64,000 bases of DNA from Haliotis asinina. Taxonomy: Eukaryota; Mollusca; Gastropoda; Lepetellida; Haliotidae. The stretch spans positions 23,650,749-23,714,748 of the forward strand of contig NC_090283.1 in the NCBI RefSeq assembly GCF_037392515.1, given 5' to 3'. A model generated the notes under the pieces. That model was not told the DNA's origin, did no database searches, and saw nothing but the letters and a program-made list of their open reading frames with translations. Shown here in pieces: positions 15,101-27,100 of this stretch (its first letter is position 1; every line of letters starts with the position of its first letter). The translations under genes were made by a program, and so were the position numbers.

Positions 15101-18100
15101 GGGGCAACCGGCCCCCAGCCAGGTCCAGGGCGGAGCCTGGTCGGGCGCCCAGGGGGGCAAAGCTCCTGGGATTTTGGCATTTTACACACTAAATATGGCT
15201 TCTAAAATCAATATTAACACTGTATATATATTTAGACGTTTCAGAAAAATGACCCTGGGGATGTAAAAAAACGCGGATTTCCGCGGAAATTTCTCATCCC
15301 TGTATATCACGATACACATGGACTGAAACACTTGAAACATTTCAAGGCAGTGATGGGCGAGTTTAGGTTTACAGCGCTCACAGTAATATTCCAGCTAATT
15401 GGTGGCAGTCTGTAAATAACTGAGTCTGGACCAGACAATCCAGTGGTCAACAGCATGTGTCAACCAAGTCAGCGAGCAACCAAGTCAGCGAGCCGCTAAT
15501 AGCCTTTTCCAGCAAGCACGGGTTGCTGAAGACCTATTCTATCCCAGACCTTGACAGGTCAGTAGTATTCTAGCTATATGTCAGCAGTCTGTAAAAAGTA
15601 AGTCTGGACCACACAATCCAGTGATCAACAGCATGAACAATAGGGAACCGATGACATGTGTCAATCAAGTCAGTGAGACTGACCACCTGATCATGTTAGG
15701 TGCCTCTTACGACAAGCAGTCGCCTTTTATGGCACATATGGGTTCCTGAAGACCTTTTCTACCCCGTTTCTCCACAGGTATCATTACAAAGATGTCTCCA
15801 TTTTTTCAAACATTTCCTTGGTGTTTAGAAAACACTGTCATAACAGAAAATACTATCAAGATGAGAGTGACCATTTCCTTGTTCTCCCATACAAAATATC
15901 CATGAGATGCTTTCAGATTACCAATGATTTTATGTCATAAGATGAAAGACGTGACAAAAACACAAATTAACAAAACAGAAAAATTTGCATGACATTATAT
16001 GAATTTGTTGTTTAATGCCACACTCAGCTATATTCCAGCTGTTTGGAGGTGGTCTATCAATAAACGAGTCTGGACCAGACAATCCAGTGATCAACATCAT
16101 GAACATGGATCTATACAATGGGATACAATGACATGTCAACCAAGTCAGTGAGCCTAGCCATCCGATCCAATTGAGAGACGTGATAAAAACACAAATTAGC
16201 AAAATTTGTGTTGATACACATGGCAAAAATGTTGACAGGAAAACTTGCATGACATTATATGAATTTGTTTGTTGTTTAATGCCACACTCAGCAATATTCT
16301 AGCTATATGGTGGTGGTCTATCCATAAAAGAGTCTGGACCAGTCAATCCAGTGATCAACATCATAAGCACGGATCTACACAAAGGGACACAATGACATGT
16401 CAACCAAGTCAGTGAGCCTAGCCATCCGATATAATCTGACACCACTTACGACAAGCATGGGTTGATGGGGACCAATTCTAGCCAGATCTTCACAGATCCA
16501 CATCATAAGAATACTGTTAAAATAAAACATAACTGCCAAACACCCACCATGTCTAACATGGACTCCATCACTCTGTAGTACAACCTCCTGACCATGGTGA
16601 AACGCTGCTCCGCTATGGTCATCTGACTGGATGTGAAGTTGGATGTGAACACTCTCTCGAGTTCCGTCACTCTCACTGCTATTGAGGTAGTTGGGTCAAT
16701 TGCACAGTTCTGACAACAGAACATGTCAAACATGACTGTCACAAACAGAGAGATTTTCCTGGGTTATATCTTCTATTTGATTCTGGAGTACAACATTTCA
16801 GGGATTGTTCTAGTCCCATCATCAGGTAGTTATGTTCTACTAGAAGTTTTCGAGGTGTTCTCCGGAAACGAAGCCCATCCCTCCCTTTTGAGACTAAGTC
16901 CAAATAATTTCCATGCGAACCCAGAAAATGATAAATCACCAAAATTATTAAAATCTAAATATTTTAGATATTTAAATACTTACCTTACCATAGGTCTTAT
17001 GCATATTACCTCAAGCTTCGCTAGTAGAGATCAGACAGACGTTGATTCGCCATTCCCTGAATGGCTACCTCGTATAATCTACGGATGTAGTCACGGAAGT
17101 GACGTGATCTCCCTACTCGCGGGAAAGCGAGCCATCCCAAAATTCACTTTTACTGGCAGCAGGAAAGAAAGGTCCGATGAGTCCAAAGTGGGGAGGAGCA
17201 TCCAGCGTTGGGAGGGAGTCACCGCCCTATGGTAAGGTAAGTATTTAAATATCTAAAATATTTAGATTTTAATAAATTTTTAACTTACCTTACCATAGGT
17301 CTTATGCATATGGCTTCGACAGAGAGGACGGTGGTGTGGACTCCGGAGGACCTTCACATCTTCAGCAGACCAAGCACATGCACAGGAGACCCGGGAGACC
17401 AATGCCAACGTCACAGGGCAAACCTGGAAACAGGACAAAGGATAACCCAAGGGAACTCCAAAGAGAAACCGACGCACCCAGAGGGTGAGGTTAATCTTAA
17501 GACCAAAGGTAAGAACAACACAATTACCTAATGGGCGGAAGGCTGGGTAAGTTGCTGTGCAACCACCAACGGGCCAAAAGACTGAAGCCCCTCCATGTCC
17601 TCGACAGCCAAGTCCCTCAGGTAGTGTGAGGCAAAAACGGTGGACGACTTCCAAAAACAACCCTCCATAATCCGTGGCACCGTACAGTTCCTGTGGAGGG
17701 CCATAGTGGACGCCAGGGCTCTAATTTCATGGGGGTTGTTCGCCGTCGGATGGGGGAGTTTCTTGGCATCGTACGCCGCCAGGATAGTCGCACGAAGCCA
17801 CAGAGCAATAGTGTTTCTATTAACTTCCCCCTTGCACGATGAAGAAAAAGGGATAAACAGTCTCTTTCGGGAATGTCTCTTCAAGGCAGACCTCTGGATG
17901 TAATATCTAAGGGCCCTGACTGGACACAGGAACTCCTCCTCCGTATCATGTCGTCCGAGGATGGTCGATAAAGGCGGGATGGAGAACCGTCTATCTGGTT
18001 GCCCGGGAAGCTGATTCTTGGCAATGAAGTCCCACAGCAATCCCAAGTGGACTCGACCATGCCTAGCTTGTTCAAAACGCACTTGTGTGACATCCAGGGC

Positions 18101-21100
18101 ATGAATCTCACTAACTCTAGCTGCCGTAGCTAGGGCAAGTAAGAAGACCGTCTTCCTGGACAACAGCTCGAAGGAAGCATCCTCTAGGGGCTCATATGGG
18201 GAGCCTCTCAAGTGTTGCAAAACAACATTCAGATCCCAAGCTGGAGGGCGGAACTTGACCTTCTGGTCCTCCAACTTGAACGCCTTCAGCAGGGCAACCA
18301 GTTCTGGAACTTTAGAAATCTGACGATCCGTCTTGACCGCCAAGACGGAGTTCAACGCTGACAAGTAGGTACCCAACGTACTCCCTTTGAGATGCTTGGA
18401 ATTACGTAGAAACATCAAAAAAATTCGCCACGAACTGTGGGGAAGCTGTCATGGGATCCTGTGATCTCTGAGCACAAAAGCTTTCAAATGAGCGCCACTT
18501 GTCATCATAGAGGGATCTGGTGGATGTCCGATGAGCTCGGGTTATGGCATTCGCCACATGCAAGGAATAGCCTTTCGCCCTTAATGCCTTCTGTAAATGG
18601 TCCAGCCGTGCAGATGGAATCTCAGCGGATCTGGATGGAGTTGTTGGCTGTGCGGATGACGAAGGAGGTGTGGCCAATCTGGAAGCTGAACCGGATCTCC
18701 GCTGACGAGGCGTCGCAGATCGGGGAACCACGGTCTGGCTGGCCACCAGGGCGCGACCAAAAGCAGTCTCAGGTTCTGTGTCTGCTTGATCTTGCCAATC
18801 ACTTCTGGGAGAAGAACGGGTGGTGGAAAAGCGTACGCGTCTAGACCCTCCCACGACAGAGATAGAGCGTCGACTGCCCAAGCCTGTGGATCCGGTACGG
18901 GAGACACGTAAGTTGGTAGCTGATGGTTGAAGCTGGTGGCGAAGAGGTCCACCAAGGGTCTCCCCTGGCGAAGGCAAATCTGACGAAACACGTCTGGATG
19001 AAGCATCCATTCCGTCGGTGAAGGTCTGCCTGGGCGCGACAACGCGTCTGCCAGAATGTTCTTGCAGCCGGGTATGTGTCGAACCCTGATTGTGATCCTG
19101 TTGCTGTCTAGCAGATCTGCTAACACGAACATCTGGTCTAGAAGTTGCTTGGACCTGGTCGTGCCCTGATTCCGGATAACCCAGACGACTGTGGAGTTGT
19201 CCGACGCCACCAGGAGCTTGGTGTTGGACGAAATCGGTAGCCAGCGGCGAACTGCTAGAATGACGGCTTGCAATTCCAGGTTGTTGATGTGCCACAACCT
19301 TTCGGCGTCGGACCACAGCCCTAAGGTCGTTCGGCCCGCCAGATGGGCGCCCCACCCTAGTAGAGACGCATCCACGAACAACTCGTGGTCGTGACTGGAG
19401 TCTTCCAAACAGATGCCGACGCAGACATTCGATTCTACCATCCACCACCGGAGATACTGATGTAGATGTGGAGGTAGAAGAACCCGTGACTTGAGGTCGT
19501 TCATCTGGATGAATGGTGACAGAAACCTCTGTAAGGGCCGTAGCATAAGGCGCCCTCTGAGAGTAAGATCCTGCGCCGATGTCAAAAGACCCAACAGAGA
19601 CTGCCACTCTCTGAGGGTCATGGGTTGAGAGAGACCTCGATCCGCAAACGCCAGAATCTTTAGCCATCGATCTGGAGGGACCCTGACAAGATTGTCTTTT
19701 GTTAAAAATAATCCCCCGATGAAGGTCAGTTCTTGAGTTGGTTCCAGATGTGACTTGTTGGTGTTGACCATCCAACCCAGTTGATGCAGCAGGCGGGTGG
19801 AGAAGTCCAAGTGTTTGCGTAGCAGTAGAGGACTGCCGTGGTTGAGAAGGCAGTCGTCTATGTATGGATCGAAGTCCACTCCCCTTAGATGAAGAAACCT
19901 GGTAACCGGAAGCGTGATGCGTGTGAAAAGCCACGGGGCCGTAGAAATGCCAAACGGAAGCACCCTCCACTGGTAATGTATTCCGTTGAAGACGAACCTC
20001 AGGTACTTCCTGTGACGCGGATGTATGGGAACATGTAGGTAAGCGTCCTGTAGGTCCAGACTGGCTAGCCAAGCCCCGGGAGACAATTTGGCTCGAATCT
20101 GCTCTAGGGACGTCATTCGGAAATGAGGAGGGTCGGCCAGATACTGTCTGTTGAAGACCGCCATGTTGTGAATCATGCGCATCTTGTCGGAATCTTTCTT
20201 TGGCACCAGGAAGATGGGTGAGTAGAACCCCGGGGAGCGGTGGGGTTCCAGCACTGTCTCTATGGCTCTCTTGGATAACAGAATGTCGATATTGGACTCT
20301 AGGAGAGCTAGTTGGTGTTGAGGATATATCCGCGACTGGGGAGTAGATGTCAGCGGTGGAGTCTCGACCAATGGTAGTTTGTAGCCGGACTTCAGAATCT
20401 TGCTTACAAACGGATCCTCTAGGAATGACCAGTTGGGCCAGAAGATCCCTAGTCTCCCACCTACTGGAGTCGGATGGACAGGTACGACTGGGGGTGGGAG
20501 GTCCCAGTCGGAGACATCCACGGCTTCAGCGACCAGAGTAGGGGCGCTTGCCTCTGCCTCGCCCTGGCATCGAGGGGGTGTCCCGGCTGCGCTCCTGGGG
20601 CTTCCGCTGAGTGTCATTATCCTTGGTGCGGCCCCGTCCCCTCCCAAAGGAGGAGCGGATGGATTCCCTCCTGGGAATATAGCGCTTCTTTCCACTTCCT
20701 CTGGCTCTGCCACGAAAGGCAGAACCAAGCGCCTCAAAGGTAGACAGCGCGACTTCAGTGTTCGTTAATTCCGCGTGCGACTTGTAAATATCTGGAATCT
20801 TGTCGGCGAACAGAAACTTGGAAGTGAAGGGAGCCCGAAGTAATTGGCGCTTAAATTCCTCCTGCCAATTACATGTATCCAGGAAGCCGGAACGGCGAAC
20901 CGAAGTTGTCATAGCCAACGCTGCACGTAAGTGACCGAGTAAGTCATGAAGAACTTTGCCCTGCCACTGGAAGATCGTCGTGAGATGATCCACCCTGGAG
21001 GCGTTGTCTTCTGATAGGTCTGCTGCAGCCGCTGAAGTAGCTGAGGCTAACGCCGAAATGGGTTTAAGCATACGCTTGAGTTCCGTGTCAATAGCTGCTA

Positions 21101-24100
21101 ATTTGGAGTCCTGCACTTTATAAGCTGAGAGTGAAGAACTTGACAAGCGCTTGAGTGAGTCGTCCTGGGCTGCACCATTATCTGTGAAGTCTAGGCTGTG
21201 GATCTTGTAATCCGACTTCCTTGACTTAGACGCCTTGATCGTAGGATTCAGAGACAGCTTGGCAAAATCCTCGTCCAGGAGAGACACTGCCTCCGCCACC
21301 ATAGGATGAGGTGGAATTAGTAGTTCCGGGGACAAACGGATGGACGCCGGATTATTAGGATCGACTGACGGAGAAGGACAGTCAGGTAGCCTGTCAGCAA
21401 TCCACTCAAACACTGCCGATAGTGGTAGATAGGTGCCATCATCCTCGCCTACACCTGCCTCTTCTTCATAGTCAGGGCAGAAGTGTTGCTCCTCCAAATC
21501 TTCCCAAGAGACTGAAATCGATTCCCGCCGCTGGGTGGAAGAGGTAGAAGGCGTCCGAGTAGAAGAATCCTTCAGTGAAACTCGTGAGGCCTCTGGTGAA
21601 CGTGAACGCCGGGTTCTGGAAGAGCGCCGAGGAGATCTGGATCGCGAACGGAAGCGCCGTCGTCTAGGAGAGCGTGAGCATGAGCGCGAGCGCCGGCGCC
21701 GACTACGGTGAGGAGAACGGGAGCGCCGATTCCTTGGAGATCTGGACCATGATCTGCGTCTCGAGCGCTCAGCTTCTAAGCGCCGAGCGCGCTCCTCGTC
21801 TAGCTGACGTTGTAGCACCTCTTCTCTAGATAGCGTGTGAGAGATCCTGGGGATCCGGTAAGGCGCTGGCGGAGGCACAGGAGCCGGCGTCTGAACAAGC
21901 GCTGGCGTAGGTATAGGTGCTGGTATTGGAACCAGTGAAGGTGTCCCCATCAAGGCTGTAGACGCTGACGTGAGCATAGGCGCTGACGTAGGTGTCGGTG
22001 CTGGCATAGGCGTAGGCGTTGAAATTAGTTCGGGAATCAAGGCAGGCGCTGACATGGGCGCTGGCACAGTAGCTGAGGTCGGCGCTGGCTCTCTAGTAGA
22101 AGTGCTGGGCGTCAGGAGAGACCGTAATAGCCTCTGAACTTCTGGGTGCGCTAAGGCGTCCGGACGGGATAAGTCAACAAAGGCGTCCGAGCGAAGTGGC
22201 TCCGGAGACGATCGAACCGGCGTCGTAGATGAGCGCTCCAAACCAGACGTCGGCGTTGGTGCTGTAAAGGTAGGCAGCTCCGGGTCGTCCTGTAAAGAAC
22301 CTAAAGAAGAAGCTGGGGAAGACATTCTCCTCTTCCGCTGAGTAAACCTCTTTCTACGGACAGCTAAAAAGGTCTTGAAATCCGCCACAGAAAGACTAAT
22401 ACAATGCTGACAGCGGCTGACAAGGGAACAGGTCTGCGATGCACAATCCGGACACCAGGGGTGGGGATCCTTGGCTGACTTCTGCCCCTTGCAGACAGTA
22501 CAAAACTGCCGAGTCATACACAGTTAACTGCAACAGATAAAAACATACCCGAAGCGTGAAATAAAACAAAAACGCTAGAGGTAGAAACGAAAAACACCCC
22601 TACATAAAAAATGCAGCAAAAGCGCACCCCCAACCTAAAGTGGGTACGCCTGTAAGCTCGCGACAGCGACGGCTAGCAACCAACATGGCTACCTGTGAAA
22701 CATGCCACGTGGGACAAAAAAAACACATGAAAACGGCAAAAATCGGGAGGAAATACCATACAAAATAGCAGAACAGATGGAGGAAGTATTCCTGACGGAA
22801 TAAAGAACCTCCAAGGCCGCCATGACACCTCACAAACAACGCAGGAAAACCCACATCGAAGTGAGAAAAAGAAAGAAACATTTACAACACGAGGTAGCAA
22901 GGTAAGTGAAGTTAAATTCAATTTAACTAACCACACACCTAGGGAAACAAGACATGCCTACCTGTTGAACGACAACTTTATTCAACACAATAGAAAACTC
23001 CGAGCGAAACAAACACGTCTGATCAGACGAACGCTAGAAGTAAAAGTGAATTTTGGGATGGCTCGCTTTCCCGCGAGTAGGGAGATCACGTCACTTCCGT
23101 GACTACATCCGTAGATTATACGAGGTAGCCATTCAGGGAATGGCGAATCAACGTCTGTCTGATCTCTACTAGCGAAGCTTGAGGTAATATGCATAAGACC
23201 TATGGTAAGGTAAGTTAAAAATTAACTGAATATCAAAAGGCACCACTTTGAGATCTGCCACACATATCTACCAAGTTTTGCTGACAAAACAAAAAGGGTA
23301 TTAAGAAGTTTTCGTGTTGTGCTCCGGAGATGAAAAACACCTCTCACATTTGACACTAAGTCCAAAACGTTTCCATGGGAACTGAGAAAGGAATAAATCA
23401 CAAAAACCTGTAAATAGCAACAGGAACCACTTCTGGTTCTGATTGATATATCTACCAAGTTTTGAATGGTTTTTGAGTTAGGCTCCAGGAAACAAAATGA
23501 TTACATTACGGACAGACAGACAGTTGGACAGACAGACTGGTGTACCCCTTGTGCCAGGGGGGATAAAAATGAACCAAGTGTACATTCCTACCTTAAAATA
23601 ACAGAGGAGCTTGTCACTGGCCTGATCGCTGGCATTGCTGAGAATGGCCTTCAGTTGCTGAACAGTGTTCATGGCAGCTCTGTAAACATTCAATCAAATA
23701 CATCCTAGGACATACGGTAGAGACAACTGCAGCTGCAATCTGTCCAGTGTTGAAAGTAAAAATTTTGAAATCATTTGAACATTTAGTCCAGTGGTTGAAG
23801 TGTTCGCTCAGCGCAACAGAAATACGAGTTTGATCCCCACATGGGCATGATGTGTGACCCTTTAGCTATGGTCTTGGATCAGAACCTTTAGTAATGCTCA
23901 TGGATCAGAGACTACAGATGTGTTGTTTAATCAGAGCCTACAGTTGTGCTCTTGGCTCAGAGCCTACAGTTGTGCTCTTGGCTCAAGCCCTACTGTTGTT
24001 GTCTTGGCTCAGAGCCTACAGTTGTGCTTTTGGCTCAAGCCCTACTGTTGTTGTCTTGGCTCAGAGCCTACAGTTGTGCTCTTGGCTCAAGCCCTACTGT

Positions 24101-27100
24101 TGTTGTCTTGGCTCAGAGCCTACAGCTGTGCTCTTGGATCAAGCCCTACTGTTGTTGCCTTGAATCATGGCTTACAGCTGTCCTTTTGGATTAATGCGTA
24201 CAGCAGTGCCCTTGAATCATAGCCTTCAATTGTGCTTTTGGAACAGAGATCATTGCCATTCCTCTTGACAGGCTACAGCTGTGTCCTTGTTCCAGAACAT
24301 TTAAGTGCTTGGAATAGCTGTAACTTTACTACTGGTGCAGAGGACTCAACCAGAGGCTTAGGTGTCAGGTGTAGGGTCTTGTGCATAGAGCACAGGTAAC
24401 AAATCAGGTGATGATGAGCAACAATGGCTTAAAGGTGTGACAGTGTCTGGCAGCTTGACTTATGGAAGGTTCTAGGACTTTCTAGCCCCACAACAAAGCA
24501 CATGAGACACGGTCCCTCCTAAGGCAAGCGAGTTTGTTCAAAGGACAAGGTATGATAGAGGCCCTTATTGGCCCACAACATGTCATGATTATCAAAATTT
24601 TACAGCACAATAATTTTAGCATAAAAGGAGCTAAACTAATTGTTGAAGTTACCTCCAATTGCATTTTTATGTTTTTAGTGTTGTTAGTTTTCCTCTTTGA
24701 AGACCTCAAAGTTAACATATTTTACAATATCTTCTAGAAACCTACATTTTCTGATTTTCAGAGTGATAGAAAAGTGTGAGCAAAAGCGTGACCCATCCCA
24801 ATTTTTTCACCACATATGAAGAGAGTAAATTAGAATGCACACCTAAAAAATTGTGGTGGGTCACGCTTTTGCTCACATCAAAATCTTAAAAAAATGTACA
24901 TTTTTTCGGTTTATGAAATTGCCCCATACAACATCTCAAAAAATAAACATTGACATAAACTAACATCTTTAAAAACAGTCCATCACATTTACACATCTGT
25001 GCCATGATACATTATATTTTGAATAGTTTTGTCCTCTAAAATACACATAGCAAACATCTTTATAAAAAAATTTCAATATCATAAGGCACTCACAAGGCTG
25101 ATTTATGAGAGGTAAACATTAGTTTGGGGTTGTTGGTCTCTGCTAGAAAAGTAAGAAGATGTCTGAAGATTTTCAAAATATGATCAAGCAGTACTGTAAA
25201 AGTGAGAATCTTTGTTATTATGTAAGAATTTGATCATAGTTTTTCTATCATCTGTGTATCAAACACCTTTGAGTCGCCTGTCACTGCCTAAATAACACTG
25301 TCATTCAACAGGATTGCCATGTATAAACATATGGATTTTCCAAGACCTTATGTACCTTGATGTTTCCAATGACATATTAGATTTAACCAAAATGACTACA
25401 CCTAACTGTATGAAAAGGATTTTTTTTTAGCTAGAGTAAGAACATTGTATCAAGGTCTAGCAGATGACGAACACAAGCAGTCGTCAAGTCATACATAGTT
25501 GTAAAGTGTAATATATAAGCTTAAATTCACAGTGGGAGGCAAAGGAATATGTAGCCTAATGGTTGCAACAGTGGACTGTCAGTATTTTTTGCTATCAGAC
25601 ATGCAAGTTCAAATCCATGTAACTTTTCTTTCTTTTTTTCAAAGTTTGTTTATCAAGTCTACAATGCTTAATTAAACTGTTTCACATCAAATCCAAATAT
25701 TGTAATTTTTTTCGTAAGTCTGGTAATCTATGTTACAACACTGGTGAAACAAGCTTTAATTAACATCATGTAAACTGCGGTAATTTGTATGTAAATAATA
25801 TAACAGTTGTAAATAAGCCATTATGGCACACTGATATTTCAGACTTTGTGTTATTTTTCATGGGAACTGATAAAACCCATTTGGGCCCCCTCTGCAGTAA
25901 AATTACACCTCAGAACATATAAAATACAGCATTTTTATGCAAAGCTAACTTGTCTCTAAACAAATAACATGTTTTCAGCCAATTCTGTTAGTGGGCCAAA
26001 AACCACCCTTATCATACCTTGTCCTTTCCTCTGTTCTCCCAGCAGTGAATGGGTACCCAGTGGTAACATACAGAATAGTTCTGAACCATTTATGAACTCT
26101 TTTCATGATGGGCTTTTAAAAAAATCTATCATGAGGCGAGACTGCCACTCTGTAATAATTGCCCTGAGAGCTACACACCTGACAGGGGTCATCATCTGGG
26201 GCGATCCAGACACACAGGACTGCTCAAGACTCGTTCTGCAAGGAACAATAACCAGTAGGAGATTATTGACAAACTTTAGAGATAACAACTTTTTAAAAAC
26301 AATAATTTGAGATTAACCCATTCAACATCGTAGGACGGAAAATTGGCCATGATGTCACCAGTCCCCAGACACCGTAGGCCAAAATACCGGTCAGGGATTA
26401 GTCTCATCAAAAAGATATATAATTCTGGAACTTATCAAACATATGATTCATTTATCAAATCTATCACTTTTTATAATGCCTGAAAACACCTTGTATATTT
26501 CAAATGGCCACACATTATCAACAGGATAAGACCTACAAACCTTTTTTCACGTTATTGAAAAAAGACAATTCACAGACAGATGCTTTGGCAACAGGTCCGC
26601 ATCAGAATTTCAAGGAAATAATTAATAAACTCAAATAGACTAATACATAAAATCAACTACAGTACTCATGAAAGGTCTCAAACGAACATTCCTTCTTTAT
26701 TGTGTGATCGTATAATGTATTTCAACTGACATCACAGCTTTCGTCACTTCGAACTTTACGCTCGGACACACTGTTTAATGCTAGCCGGCATGAAACTTTC
26801 TTGTCACGGGACATAACCTAGCACGTTAAGTGATGATTTCTTGTGTAAAATGTTCAGAATAGATGATTTGACCCAAAACTTCCGTCTGAATCTACAGTTT
26901 TTTGTTTGCAAGGACAGTGTCCATTGCTGTTATCTGACTGGCTGACATTGGTCATGTATCTGATTCTGACCAAGCATGATCCTTATAGCAGACTGAGGCT
27001 AAAAAGTGTCATTAGAAACTGATTTTTCACCAAAAAAATTGCAACTGTGAAAATACTCTTGGCAAAGGGGAGATTGTTGATGCTCTGAGTTTTCAAATGA

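Larger units (their letters stand above)
16945..23223 (-). mobile_element. DIRS-type tyrosine-recombinase retrotransposon in RB1 intron 13
   Basis: About 6.28 kb, in the same orientation as RB1. Gag, RT/RNase H and tyrosine recombinase frames follow in that order. The ends are inverted repeats of 177 bp (16978-17154 and 23039-23215) that look identical by eye. An internal complementary region (17226-17311) fuses complements of the two outer ends, and no target duplication is seen; both are hallmarks of DIRS elements. The outermost bases were set by how far that region matches each end. Flanks are degenerate dispersed repeat. Identical ends suggest a recent insertion. Confidence 0.92.

Noticed and set aside
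16723..17235. 170-residue plus frame
   Set aside because: Spans exon 14 antisense, dispersed repeat and the DIRS inverted end; the shared MHITSSFASRD part appears at both ends simply because the ends are inverted copies.
18402..20072. 556-residue minus frame as a third full DIRS protein
   Set aside because: Most of it overlaps the RT/RNase H gene in another frame and has Ser/Arg shadow composition; only its last 68 residues are genuine recombinase.
23894..24222. Frames rich in CSWLRAYSCALGS
   Set aside because: 26-bp minisatellite open in all plus frames.
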